In this document: piece after piece, positions 9,943 through 20,092 of the stretch
Position numbering within the stretch: position 1 is the first letter of the stretch
Layout of the letters: the number at the start of each line of letters is the position of its first letter
Source: Chara braunii
Taxonomy: Eukaryota; Streptophyta; Charophyceae; Charales; Characeae
DNA: 48,372 nucleotides
Direction: 5' to 3'
Assembly: GCA_003427395.1 (NCBI GenBank)
Contig: BFEA01000182.1
Span: 1,788,188 to 1,836,559 of the forward strand
The notes under the pieces: generated by a model
Databases searched by the model: none
What the model was told of the DNA's origin: nothing
The model's input: only the letters and a program-made list of their open reading frames with translations
Program-made: the position numbers and the translations under genes

Positions 9943-11898
9943 CTACCGGCAGTTGCCTTTTGCTTCCCCAGAAGCAGCACGGTCCCTATGCCTTGGACAA
10001 AACTCAATGATATGACCAGGGTCCCCGCAGAACACGCATTGGTACCTATCTATGTGGTCCTGCCATACATTGTGCTCGATTCCCAAGGCCGCCCTTCGGA
10101 CCGGCCTAGGCGCCACCTTCCTTGTCTGGGAGGTGACCGACTGGAACACAAACGATTAGACGGGGGACCTTGACCCCTTCCTCCCGCTAGGGGGTCCTTG
10201 TTGCCGCCAACCCCCTGACCGCCTTGTCCTCGGCCACCTGAGGCCTGACCATTTCTGCCAGGGACCCTTCCTCCTCCTTGCGGCCTCCCTCCGGCCGCGA
10301 CAAAAGCGTAGGTCCTCCCTTGTTCTACTCTATTGTCTTCCTCCTCCTCGAGTGCCCATTCAATGTCAGAGTAGGGGACTTCATCGGCGCCACCTTCCTC
10401 CATTGTTAAGATCAGACTATCTTTGGCCTTGACCTGGCCAGAGATGGTGTGCCCTTTCCACTTTTTTCCCCTTTGTCAAATCCTTATGCTAGAAAGTGGT
10501 AACTGGCATAGTGTGGGCAGCAAATGCTACAGCCTCCCTACTAAGAGTATCATATGTCATACCTGGTTGTTGCTTCTTGTCAAAGAAGTGCCCTTGCAAC
10601 TGCCCGGGCAACACACGATAGAAGAGTTGGACCAATTGTGCCTGGGTCACTCCGTGCCCGGGCACATCTATAAGCGCGCCCATTGCGCCCTTTAGCGCAT
10701 GTACGCAGCGCCATTGCCGAGTGTGAATCATTCGGAGCCTATACGATGCCTTGAAGCCACAAATGATGTCTGCAAAACGTTCCCTTTGTGCTTTAAGGAA
10801 GGTGGAGAGGTGGGTGATCCTAGAATATTGGACCATGTCGTTTTCGTAGTGTGCCGCGCGTGCGAGCGACCTTGCAAAGCTGGTCGCTTGTCTCGGAAAG
10901 CCTGAAAGGCTATTAAGACATGGTCTTCGGGGACCACGTTTTACAGGTACGTATAAGAATTGATGATGGCCTCCAAATTATTGAAATCTTCTCCCTTTTT
11001 CCCGCTGAATGGTTCAGGGAATCAGACCTCGACTCTTTCGCGGCGGGGCCTTGGCTTTTCCTCCTTAGGGGCCGCTAGGTTGGCGCCTTCTATGGTGCCC
11101 GTGCATAATCTCTCTGTCTTCCCTACCGTGCTATGGATCTCCCCCACTAAATGTGTCATCATGTCTCGTGGAAATTCTTTGAATCCAGCCCGTACGGATT
11201 CTAGCGCGATATCGTGGTCGTGAATATGCTCTAGTTGTTCTCTTTGTATCAATTTTTTTTCCCACTTCAGTCTCTTCCCTGATCTTCCCCATCTTCGTCT
11301 CCGCAGCATTCAAGTCTCTTTCCAACCTCTCTGCCACCTCCAGGCTCCTCGTCCGTTTCTGAGCCAGGCACAACTTCCACTCCAATTGCTTCTCTTGTTC
11401 CATGGCTTGTCGGCGCAAGGGGTCCAATTCTCCTTCCAACTCTCTAGCAACAACTTCTTTCTCTGTCTGGGGATCCATCAATTCCGCTTCCTTCTCTTCC
11501 CGCAGTGATAAAGTAGCTACCCACTCTCGTACTGCCCTTTCCACCTCCTTTGGTGGGGTTCTGTTGGAATTAGCCTTCCCCCTTATTCTCACCAATGCCT
11601 CTTCTTCTTCTTCGGCTTCCACTTCTTCCTCTTCTTCCTCTTCTTCGGCCTCGACTGCGGCCAACTTCTCCTCATGCTTGTTCTTCCACTTCTCCAACTC
11701 TTCTTCCATTTGCCTCTTCTTGGCCGCCTCTTCTTCCAATAGAGCCAACTTCTTCGCCTGCGTAATCAACTCCTTTTCCATTTTCTCCTTCTTCTCTCGG
11801 AGAATAGTGGCGGCCCTCTCTTCCTGTGCCTTGCTATAGGGGGTAGTGCTCGTTTCGGTCCTGGTGGTCACCACACTCGCAATTCCACTACTCAACAC
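9943..11898 (-). pseudogene. Gag polyprotein (element A)
   Basis: Gag would form the cytoplasmic particle and bind element RNA. From the right: a charged coiled coil (11131-11898), ALESVRAGFKEFPRDMM near 11170, then the capsid-like segment at 10489-10836 with RFADIICGFKASYRLR, RQWRCVHALKGAMGALIDV and GHFFDKKQQPGMTYDTLS, an acidic and then Gly/Arg/Gln-rich linker (10050-10403), and a zinc knuckle CVFCGDPGHIIEFC (C-x2-C-x4-H-x4-C, near 9990-10050). At least three frame changes separate these parts. A second copy of the coiled coil lies upstream at 12185-12914. Confidence 0.85.
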
Positions 11899-12957
11899 GT
11901 AGACCTACCAACTTTGACTTTCTAAGGACTGCATAGGTCTTTCTTCAGATTGCCAGGTTACCACAACCGACGGATGCTTTTGGAACCACTGTCACTAAAA
12001 CTTTCCACAGACGACGGATGCGAGCACAACCACAATCACTGAAACTTTACACAGCCTTCGGACGCTTTCGCAACTACTGTCGCTGAAACTTGCCACAGCC
12101 GACAAATGTGCTTGCAATCACTCTCACGGAAACCCACCTGGTTTCCGCTTCAGATTGACACACTGCCAACTACTCGGCTCTGTCCTAAACTACCCTAGTC
12201 TTGTGACTAGAGGACAATTGGCCGATCAGGAGGCATTTAAAGAGATACCCCATAATATGCTCTAGTTGTTCTCTTTGTATCAATTTTTTTTCCCACTTAA
12301 GTCTCTTCCCTATCTTCCCCATCTTCGTCTCCGCCGCCTTCAAGTCTCTTTCCAACCTCTCTGCCACCTCCAGGCGCCTCGTCCGTTCCTGAGCCAGGCG
12401 CAACTTCCACTCCAATTGCTTCTCTTGTTCCATTGCTTGTCGGCGCAAGGGGCCCACTTCTCCTTCCAACTCTCTAGCAACAACTTCTCTTTCTGTCTGG
12501 GATTCATCAATTTCGCTTCCTTCTCTTCCCGCAGTGATATAGTAGCTACCCACTCTCGTACTGCCCTTTCCACCTCCTTTGGTGGGGTTCTGTTGGAACT
12601 CGCCTTCCCCCTCTTCTCACCAAGGCCTCTTCTTCTTCGGCTTCCACTTCTTCCTCTTCTTCCTCTTCTTCGTCCTCGACTGCGGCCAACTTCTCCTCAT
12701 GCTTGTTCTTCCACTTCTCCAACTCTTCTTCCATTTGCCTCTTCTTGGCCGTCTCTTCTTCCAATAGAGCCAACTTCTTCGCCTGCTTCATCAACTCCTT
12801 TTCCATTTTCTCCTTCTTCTCTCGGAGAATAGCGTCGGCCCTCTCTTCCTGTGCCTTGCTATAGGGGGTAGTGCTCGTTTCGGTCCTGGTGGTCACCATG
12901 TTGATAGGGCACAATCACTGGCGATTCCAGTGCTCAACACGTAGACCTACCAACTTT
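11227..12957 (-). repeat. About 1.04-kb tandem duplication of gag 5' end and leader
   Basis: TGCTCTAGTTGTTCTC occurs at 11227 and 12258, and ACACGTAGACCTACC at 11895 and 12937. The duplicated unit therefore holds the gag coiled coil and the first part of the leader (offset 1031-1042 bp). The junction at 12183-12257 carries the 75-bp TCCTAAACT block also present at 1672 and 2721. The outer gag copy (12185-12914) changes frame near 12550. Confidence 0.8.
11955..12135. repeat. 44-bp minisatellite, inner leader copy
   Basis: Four diverged units with GACGGATGC, CCACTGTCAC and GAAACTTTCCACA motifs, equivalent to those at 2505-2668 and 13010-13175. Confidence 0.65.
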
Positions 12958-13970
12958 GACTTTCTAAGGACTACATAGGTCTTTCTTCAGCTTTAGCCAG
13001 GTTACCACAATCGACGGATGCTTTTGCAACCACTGTCACTGAAACTTTCCACAGACGACGGATGAGAGCACAACCACAGTCACCGAAACTTTCCACAGCC
13101 TTCGGATGCTTTCGCAACCACTGTCACTGAAACTTGCCATAGCCGACAAATGTGCTTGCAATCACTGTCACGGAAACCCACCTGGTTTCCGCTTCAGATT
13201 GACACACTGCCAACTACTGGACTCTGTCCTTAACATCGCAGACAGGACGGCGATCACGGCCAAAGTCCTGATAGACTGGATACCCGCCCTGCAGCTCGGG
13301 GTTCGGGTATAGTGTGCCACCCAGAGCAACCTGCCGGTATGTACCGGTCCTTGGGGTGTTTTCCCAGGTCGTCTAGAGTCGGACACACCTCAACCCCTAC
13401 TAAGTCCCGTGCAGACACTGGCTCACAGCCCCTATCTGAACACATGCCCGGAGACCTACCGACCTGGACAGAAGTGACTCGATGCAGAAAGAGATGACAG
13501 ACTGACTCCCAGCGAGTACCAATGTGAGTGTGCACATCCACAGGGTAACGGGGGAAGGGCCAGGGCTTGAAGAGATTGCACCACTCTCTTCGTGCTTCAG
13601 CTTGGTCAACGGCACTGGTCAACGCTCGCCAGTCAATGCCGGTCAACCCTTCTTGGGGAAAGCTCGCCGGTCAATCCTTGCTGGTCAACGCTTGGTCAAC
13701 CCTCTTTGGTCAATGCTTGGCTATGGCGCCTGTCTTCCCTGCGTCACCCCTCTCTCTCTCACTTGCGTCACCTTCCTCCTCTTAAATGGTCGTCTTCTTC
13801 CTTCTCCGAACTTGGCGGCTATGACCACCGTCCGCTATGGCGGACTGTCTGTTCTTCTTCGCGGGGCTCCCTCTTTCTCTTTCTCTCTCTCTCTCTCCTC
13901 ATCGCATCCAGCTGTGGCGGTCTCCTTCTTCTCCGCAGCTCTGTCGCTATGGCGTGGACAATGGGAACCA
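12921..13970 (-). other. Element-A leader between PBS and gag
   Basis: Non-coding leader, closely similar to 2412-3550. It holds the 44-bp repeats (13010-13175), a GGTATGTACCGGTCC segment near 13337, a cluster of seven GGTCAA motifs (13603-13725), a CT microsatellite (13870-13897) and ends at the PBS. Short open frames here have no recognisable product. Confidence 0.7.
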
Positions 13971-13982
13971 GCCCTGATACCA
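13971..13982 (-). other. Primer-binding site, initiator tRNA-Met type
   Basis: On the minus strand it reads TGGTATCAGGGC, one base different from the plant initiator-Met PBS TGGTATCAGAGC. One base separates it from the LTR end at 13984, as expected for a Ty3/gypsy element. Confidence 0.75.
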
Positions 13983-13983
13983 G

Positions 13984-15088
13984 TGAAATCAGACTTGTCC
14001 CAATCTCGCTTGCAACTTGCATACAGGTATGTGCTGATGGCAAACCAACTTCAACAACTCAGAACCAGCAATGAACTTGCAATGGCGACATGCGCCCACA
14101 CAGAAAACTCAGAGATATGGCCTCTGGCCAGGAACTCAGCTTAAGTCAACTGTTACAACTTGCGGCTATGGCTGCCGGACACTGTCTGAAGTCCAAACCG
14201 AACACTGTCTCCATTATCAGCCTCACTCTCACTCACGCATACACACACGAAGACGCACCATGAATGTCCACGCGTCAGACATACACACACACTGCACTCT
14301 CTGTTGAAATCAGCAGCTTGGCGGCTATGGCCGCCGTCGTCCTCCTCCTCAAGGTGGCTATGGCCGCCGTCGTCCTCTCCTAAAGGTGGTTACGGCCGCC
14401 GTCGTCCTCCTGCTCAAGGTGGCTATGGCCGCCGTCGTCCTCCTCTGCCCTCTTCAGCTTCGGGCACCTGCAGACCTCCACACACAAGTCACACTGGCAC
14501 CAGTTCCGCATCGCTTGCAGGCGAATGAATGCATGGCTGAGCGCTGGCGCTTTATTTATACTGTTTCGCAGGTGGCCTGGCCTGGCCCCAGCCCTGGGCT
14601 AAACTGCATGGGCCAGGAAGACCCAAAGCGCGTGGGTCTGGAGGGCCCAAACCGCGTGGACCACATGGGCCAAACTGCATGGGCCTTCACCAGGTACTTG
14701 CTGACTCAGAGAGGCGGACTGGGTGTATTTGCTGACTCAGACGGTGTAGACTGCCCTACTACTTTCTTGAATCTACAAACTTCCCTTTTACTAACAGCTA
14801 GGACTAACTACGGACTGACCGTCACAGTACCGGAAAGCCAGATAGAGGCTCCCAGAAGGACCCTAACTAAGCCTAACGGTAACAAGCTAAACTGCTAACA
14901 CGAAAGTCTATGGTTCAAGACCTAGCGACTGACTAACACCAATACTCACTCACCTAAGGGTCTAGGGACTGGGTGCGGGTTCAAATCTCAAATAGGGCTG
15001 CAGGGTCAATGTACAGGGTTACGGGGTAGGTCCAGGGATCAAGCCCTGAGGTCTGCAACTGTCGGGTAAACTGGGTGAAACCGTTTCA
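13984..15088 (-). repeat. 5' LTR of element A
   Basis: About 1105 bp, bounded by TG (13984) and CA (15087-15088), with the PBS directly inside. On the minus strand it begins TGAAACGG. It contains a 33-bp minisatellite (14320-14450), an AAACCGCGTGG array (14598-14690), a TTTATTTATA stretch near 14551 as a possible TATA box, and GGGTTCAAATC near 14977, which resembles a Pol III B box. The segment 13984-14434 has no counterpart in the 3' LTR. Confidence 0.8.
14320..14450. repeat. 33-bp minisatellite in LTR
   Basis: Four units of 32-33 bp starting at 14320, 14353, 14385 and 14418, each GGYGGCTATGGCCGCC followed by GTCGTCCTC and a short tail. Each unit has a GGCGGC/GCCGCC-type inverted repeat. 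Confidence 0.85.
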
Positions 15089-15202
15089 GATTTTTGAAGA
15101 TAAAGTTTGATGTGGCCTTGCTCCCCTGCCTGCAGAAGTTTGAAAAAGGTGTTCTTTAAATGCAGCAGAGCCTAGAAAGAAGAGAAAGGGAAAAAACAGC
15201 CC

Positions 15203-15340
15203 ATGTGGTTGGCCGATACGCCCATGAGTTTTCGCAATTCATGCCCAAGTTCGAATCCTAAGGTGATCAGATAAATGAAATTTCTCTGAATTGCCTGGGG
15301 CCGGTCAGTTTGATGATACCTGAAGGTGGCCCCCTTTTTT
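15203..15340 (+). repeat. tRNA-derived SINE, copy 1
   Basis: AAGTTCGAATCC at 15247-15258 is a strong Pol III B box; TTGGCCGATACG about 40 bases upstream is a weak A box. The body (GAATTGCCTGGGGCCGGTCA, then GATGATACC and GGTGGCCCCC) is similar to the repeat at 29377-29530, so this is a dispersed family with a tRNA-like head, not a functional tRNA gene. Confidence 0.5.
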
Positions 15341-15479
15341 CTTTTCCTCTCTTTAAGAAGGATGCAACATACCCCTTTCCATATGACCTCCAATTGCAAA
15401 GCTGGAATTTTCTTGTGTTCGTAAGTCCAATGCTGCACGAGCCAACCTGCCATTCGCATGGTAGTGCTATTATATTAAG

Positions 15480-15504
15480 AGAGAGAGAGAGAGAGAGAGA
15501 GAGA
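15480..15504. repeat. GA microsatellite
   Basis: A pure (GA)n run of about 25 bases. Confidence 0.9.
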
Positions 15505-16660
15505 AGCAGATTCCATTTTCTCTGGGATTAACCACATTAAGTCAAACCAAAACCGAAAGCAAATCAAAGCACACCAAACATTAACTGTGTATTTGATGGG
15601 TGCCCATGTACCACATTTTACGGGTCCTTAATTAGATATTTCACTCACAATATTAGCTGCATCTCGTTGAGAAGGGCGATAGGTGCGAGAAATGAGCCTC
15701 GCGGAGCCTTTATCAGACATACAAGTGTTTTGGGCTGTGGCCCCAAGCAAGCCTCATGCCCGCCCTAAGTGAAGGCGGGCCTGAATATCTACGTGAGGCC
15801 TGTTCTCGACAATTTTTCCATATGTGGGTACTCAGACAGTTGCAGCATGCAAGTTGGTTACAGAGCAAAGTGAGCCTCCAGGCTCTTTCCAAAAGCAAAG
15901 GACTGCGCTGTACAGTTGAGCCCAGGGCTCAGGCGGTGGCGCCCTGGGCACACGCTGTGTGAGGCCAACACATCACGGGCTGGTTGCGGGCCAATGAGGA
16001 AGCAGCATTGCCGTCACACATGTGCCCGAGCCAATGAGAATGCTGCAAACACTTGGAGGCTGTGTGGCTGCCTGGACGTGCCTAACTGCACGAGGACCAG
16101 TCCAGTTTCGGAAACTGGGCCTGGGCGCAGACACTTGGGGCCCAACTGAAGCTACTGGGCCCCCTCCACACCTGGCCAGGATAGCCAGCAGCAACACACT
16201 TTCAATAAAGGAAAGTGTGAGCCCCTGGGAGAGGAATTCTAGCCTTGGCATGCAATGCGGACACGCTGCTGTGTTGCTGCGCTAGTGTCTGCATGGGTGC
16301 TGCGGGTCGGGCGCGCGCACGGGCGCTGAGGTGAGAGGGGCGCTGCGAGGTACGGGGCGTACAGCAGCCATAGCCGGGCTGCAGGGGCGCAATGCAGGTG
16401 ATGGCAATGGTGGTCTTCGGGTAGGAGACGCATGAGGAGGTGATCAAGGGGTGATGAGGGGAGGAGAGAGAACGTACCTGGTGTATGTTGGTGGTCGGCA
16501 TTGGTGTTGACGTCAAGTACATTGGTCTTCGACTTCAAAGTGATCCAGTTGCAAGAAGCTAGATAGGCTGAGTTGGATAGGCTGGCTCTGGGCGCCAGAC
16601 AGTAAGTGCGACATTGGATACAGTGTTGGTGTGACCAGAGAGTGGCGACATTGACACCTG
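15505..16660. other. Unassigned DNA with a hairpin
   Basis: No gene recognised. A perfect 7-bp inverted repeat (GCCCGCC at 15758-15764 and GGCGGGC at 15774-15780) encloses a 9-base loop. The 15900-16400 stretch is GC-rich and could be part of an LTR, but no matching copy lies in the window. Confidence 0.35.
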
Positions 16661-16796
16661 AGTTCATTGTATTGCTCTTATTTGGACGGTCTCTTGGTGC
16701 ATTGCACTCTCTTCTTGGTTCATGACTATCTTAGCTACTTCGTGATTTTGCAACGCGGATTTCTGTCCATCGCTCTCGCTCATATTCCTTGCAATT

Positions 16797-16807
16797 TGGT
16801 ATCGAGC
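16797..16807 (+). other. Possible retroelement primer-binding site
   Basis: TGGTATCGAGC differs from the initiator-Met PBS by one missing base and follows TTGCAAT, a possible LTR end. The DNA upstream would be a 5' LTR of a plus-strand element whose body was cut off by the family-B copy. No second LTR is visible, so this rests on the short motif. Confidence 0.35.
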
Positions 16808-16944
16808 TGATTCGAGATCATCGTTACTGGCGCTGGCGACATTGTTACTTGGTGCATTGACGAAGCCTCTACACAGTGAGGATACACTTGCGCTGGCATG
16901 ATTTGCCACTCTCGGGTAGAAGGGAGGCTGGCAGGAAGGCTGTG

Positions 16945-17504
16945 GCGACAACGGATGTGACGAGGCAGAGGCAGGGCAGCGACTCTGGGAGAGAGAGGGA
17001 GAGTGAGAGCACACACACACGCTCACTCAACTCGACGCAGACTCGACGCGACTCGATGTACGCAGACATAAAGTGGCAAAAGTCACAAAGTCAGTCTTGA
17101 ATTCCCAAACACAATGTCGAAGCAAAGTCGCATTGAACACAAGCACCCAGGCTGAAAACTTTGTGCCCGTACTGTGCTTGAGTCCGTACTTAAGTACCGG
17201 ACTCAAGTACCGTCTTGAGGGAAAAAATGAAAAGGCCTCAGGGCCAGAACTAAAAATCTGAAGTCTGAGAGTGGGCGCCAGAATGCCGGATGGCGCCAAG
17301 TGTCCAAAATCCGAAAGTCGAAAAAGGAGGAATTTGAAAACGGGTGTCATGATGCGGATGGCACCAACTGTCTGAAATCGGAAATGCAAAAGCAAAGTAA
17401 AACAAAAGAAGAAAATCACAAAAACAAAAAAAGAAAATAAATACAGCAAGTTGGCGGGTGGTAATCCACAGACCAGGGATCGAGCCCTGGTGGAGTCTGC
17501 AACA
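16945..17504 (-). repeat. Family-B LTR, minus-strand copy
   Basis: On the minus strand it starts TGTTGCAGACTCC at 17504, directly after a polypurine tract (17505-17522). It matches 4691-5168. It includes a near-perfect 31-base palindrome at 17177-17207 centred on TACTTAAGTA. The inner end is uncertain because similarity to the other copy stops near 16945. Confidence 0.7.
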
Positions 17505-17639
17505 GTATTCCCTCCCTCTAGAAGGCATCGTCCCGGCTGCCAAAAGTCGGGAAAATAATGCTGAATCTTGTGAAGGACGGGATAGGGCCAATCATTGGGA
17601 AACAGGAAGAAAAAGGGAGAGGAGTATGATGTGGGTAGC

Positions 17640-17870
17640 AAGGGTTGGGGGAAACAGGTTTTTTCTACTGATGAGCTTCGGGATATGCTTACTGATGGAC
17701 TACTGAGAGCGAACAGAGTTTGCCTAATGAACTACAGGGTTAGAAACTGCCTGGGAACAGGGTTGTCCTACTGATGGACTACAGGGTTATGATCTGAGGG
17801 GGGAACAAGGTTGTCGTAATGATGAACTATTGGGCGAAAGGGTTCTGTGAGCAAAAATAAAGAAAGGAAA
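17640..17870 (-). repeat. Degenerate 60-bp tandem repeats before family-B PPT
   Basis: Repeated ACTGATGGACTACAGGGTT and GGGAACAGGGTTGTC-like motifs, about 55-65 bp apart. This is the reverse complement of the array at 4240-4560. Having the same array in two copies shows it belongs to the element's 3' non-coding region. Confidence 0.65.
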
Positions 17871-17989
17871 ATTACTTTGCAGTGTTCGGGGTTTGGGGGT
17901 TTTTAGCATCTCGCAATGAATAGGGTTGGGGGGGAAATCGTAGGTTCTGCAAAATGGTCTTGCTGAGAGTCTTGAAGCACGCCTGGACA

Positions 17990-18365
17990 AAGCATCTGCA
18001 ACCACATTGGACTTTCCTTTGATCGTCTTTAGTTCAAAGTCAAATGTGTCTATGAAAGCGGACCGTCTCACTAACTTGTCAGAAAGTCTAGGTTGGGTTT
18101 TAATCCACTGCAGGGTAGAGTGGTCTGAAGAGACGGTGAAGTGCCTCCCTAACAACTATTGTTTTAAGGTGTCTAATGCAGCAACCAAGGCATACAATTC
18201 CATTTCATAAGTGGAAATAACCACTTTTTCAGATGACAGTCTTCTGGACATAAACTCGATAGGTCTATATCCTTTGCCATCGTCCTGCTGTAACACTGCC
18301 CCAATTCCATACTACTGACTTGCGTCAGTTGTGACAGTGAAAGGGAGAGAAGGATCAACAATCTT
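17990..18365 (-). pseudogene. RNase H (family B)
   Basis: The minus strand reads IVDPSLPFTVTTDASQ, TAG, YGIGAVLQQDDGKGYRPIEF, STYEMELYALVAALDTLKQ, TAG, LLGRHFTVSSDHSTLQWI, KGKSNVVADALSRRAS. The four RNase H acidic residues are present, and two in-frame stops interrupt it. No integrase follows: within about 200 bases the sequence reaches the 3' tandem repeats, so about 1.5 kb of pol is missing compared with a normal element. Confidence 0.8.
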
Positions 18366-18674
18366 TAACACAGGGTAGTGAGTCAATAGGTATTTCAATT
18401 TCCTAAGTGAGGGCTCACAATCTTTGTTCCACAACCAAGGTTATTCTTTCTTCAGTAGTTTTCTCATAGGCATAGCTATTAAGGAGAAGTTCCTTACAAA
18501 CTTCCTAGAATAACTAGCAAGTCATAGGAAAGATGTGAGCTCAATAACAGTCTTAGGTTGGGGCTAATCTCTAATTGTTGTTTTCTTCTTCTCTTCGGGC
18601 CTTAATCCTTCCTTCGTTCATTATATGTCCTAAGTATAGCACTTCAGACTTAGCGAACTCAAACTTCACAGGAT

Positions 18675-19119
18675 TCAGTTTGAAGTTGCCTTCGTCAACT
18701 TCTGAAGAACCATTCGTAGGTGTTTCTCGTGATCCTCAAGTGTCTTGCTATACACGAGAATGTCATCGAGATAGACAACTACGAACTGATCCAACCATTG
18801 ACGAAATAAATCATTCATAGATCTTTGAAAGGTAGAAGGAGCATTAGTCAATCTAGAAGACATAACCACGAACTCGTGGTGACCATACCTGGTTCGAAAG
18901 GCTGTCTTGTATTGATCTTCAGGAACCACCTCGATCTGGTGGTACCGTGACTTGAAATCAATCTTACTAAAATACCTGCATCCGTGCAATTGGTCCAACA
19001 AGTCGTCAATGCGCAGAAGTGGTGTCGCGTTCTTGACTGTGATGACATTCAACCCACGATAATCAATGCATAATCTTACTAAAATACCTGCATCCCTGCA
19101 TTTGGTCCAACAAGTCGTC
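18675..19119 (-). pseudogene. Reverse transcriptase fragment (family B)
   Basis: The minus strand shows [94 protein letters not shown] and [18 protein letters not shown]. The YLDD box is intact, unlike in element A, but MPFGLTN is altered to MSSRLTN. The [17 protein letters not shown] coding stretch is partly duplicated at 19076-19119 (offset about 112 bp), where the RT ends abruptly. The fingers subdomain is missing. Confidence 0.8.
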
Positions 19120-19701
19120 AAAATACACATGAAGAGGCTCTGGCAAAACGGGTCCCGATTTAAATCTCGATGGTAGTACAAGCAAATATTCACTTGAGAA
19201 CTTTGAAGACCGAAGTGGAGAGGCGTTCCCACACGAGCAGCCGCTGCAGCAAACTCCCCACAGTGTTCCGGTTTCGCACTTTTTCAAGTCGGACCTCTTT
19301 GGACGACCAGAAAGCCAACAGGCTGTCACGCAGGATTTTTTATGATGTTTGCAATAAATAAAATTAATTAATTAAAGCAAATCCCTTCTAGTTGTGTGCG
19401 TCCGGCTTCGAGTGAGACCCTTCAATTCCAGTCTTCGCCGGTCCCCGGTCTTAGGAATCTATTACTTCGGTTTGGAATAGCAAAGAATCATGCAGATATT
19501 AATCATAAAGTTATGGTATGTCATACATGCATCAATTTTGCCAATTTTCTAATTTTGACAACTGTGACAGGATCATCAGAAGACATGATCATCAAACAAA
19601 GGCAGAGTAGACGACGCAAGACTGGCTGACTTGAGCAATGACAAGATTAAGTGAGGGAAGAATGAGAACTCGTAATAGTCTGAGAAAATACACATGAAGA
19701 G
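19120..19701. other. Segment bounded by a 17-bp direct repeat
   Basis: AAAATACACATGAAGAG occurs exactly at 19120-19136 and 19685-19701, at the break point of the family-B RT and at the edge of an unrelated minus-strand reading frame. The 548-bp interior has no recognised gene. Confidence 0.5.
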
Positions 19702-19836
19702 AGCATGGTCAGCACTAGTCACGAGTCCTCACTCATCCCTCGGGGTCATACACTCAGTTTCTCATTTTGTTGTACGCTTCATGTGCCTTGAACCATGTCC
19801 CCTTACTTTATGAGGTTGTGGCCTCTGAATATAGAG

Positions 19837-20088
19837 TCACCTAAAAACTGCGAGTTTCGAGCATTTCCAACCAAGTCCCATGATACGGAAGTCAACCATA
19901 GCACAAAATTTCTCCCATAGAGTAGGAAGATATGGTTGAGAAAAGATCCCTCGTTTGAGATGCTGGAACGCTGAAGGCTCAGTCATTGCCTCATAGTCAA
20001 TTGCTGCGGGAGAGTTGTACCTCTTGGCCAATTTCACTAGTTCACCCCAGTAAGAACCATATGTGAGAGGAAAGGGGACTGGCGGCAC
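19837..20088 (-). CDS. Unrecognised protein, possible exon
   Basis: An 83-codon minus-strand frame with ordinary composition, including FPLTYGSYWGELVKLAKRYN, YEAMTEPSAFQHLKRGIF and LPTLWEKFCAMVDFRIMG. I do not recognise a family. It lies just beyond the TTAA-bounded segment 20093-20482 from another frame on the same strand that ends GPKLYTDYLRD, and the two would join plausibly if that segment were an intron or an insertion. No targeting or membrane segment is seen. Confidence 0.4.
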   Translation of the reverse strand: MPPVPFPLTYGSYWGELVKLAKRYNSPAAIDYEAMTEPSAFQHLKRGIFSQPYLPTLWEKFCAMVDFRIMGLGWKCSKLAVFR

Positions 20089-20092
20089 ACGT

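Larger units (their letters stand above)
5171..15088 (-). mobile_element. Ty3/gypsy chromovirus A, near full length, dead
   Basis: Reading leftwards from 15088: 5' LTR (13984-15088), initiator-Met-type PBS (13971-13982), leader, duplicated gag N-terminus, gag with a CCHC knuckle, protease, RT, RNase H, integrase, chromodomain, polypurine tract (5864-5871) and a partial 3' LTR (5171-5863). The order PR-RT-RH-IN with a C-terminal chromodomain is diagnostic of chromoviruses. Every domain carries frameshifts, stops or catalytic substitutions. The outer 3' LTR segment has been replaced by a family-B LTR, so no target-site duplication can be read. Confidence 0.9.

Noticed and set aside
15758-15780. 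A further member of the TAAGTT hairpin family
   Set aside because: The loop reads CTAAGTGAA and the stem is unlike the others; the resemblance is limited to five bases.
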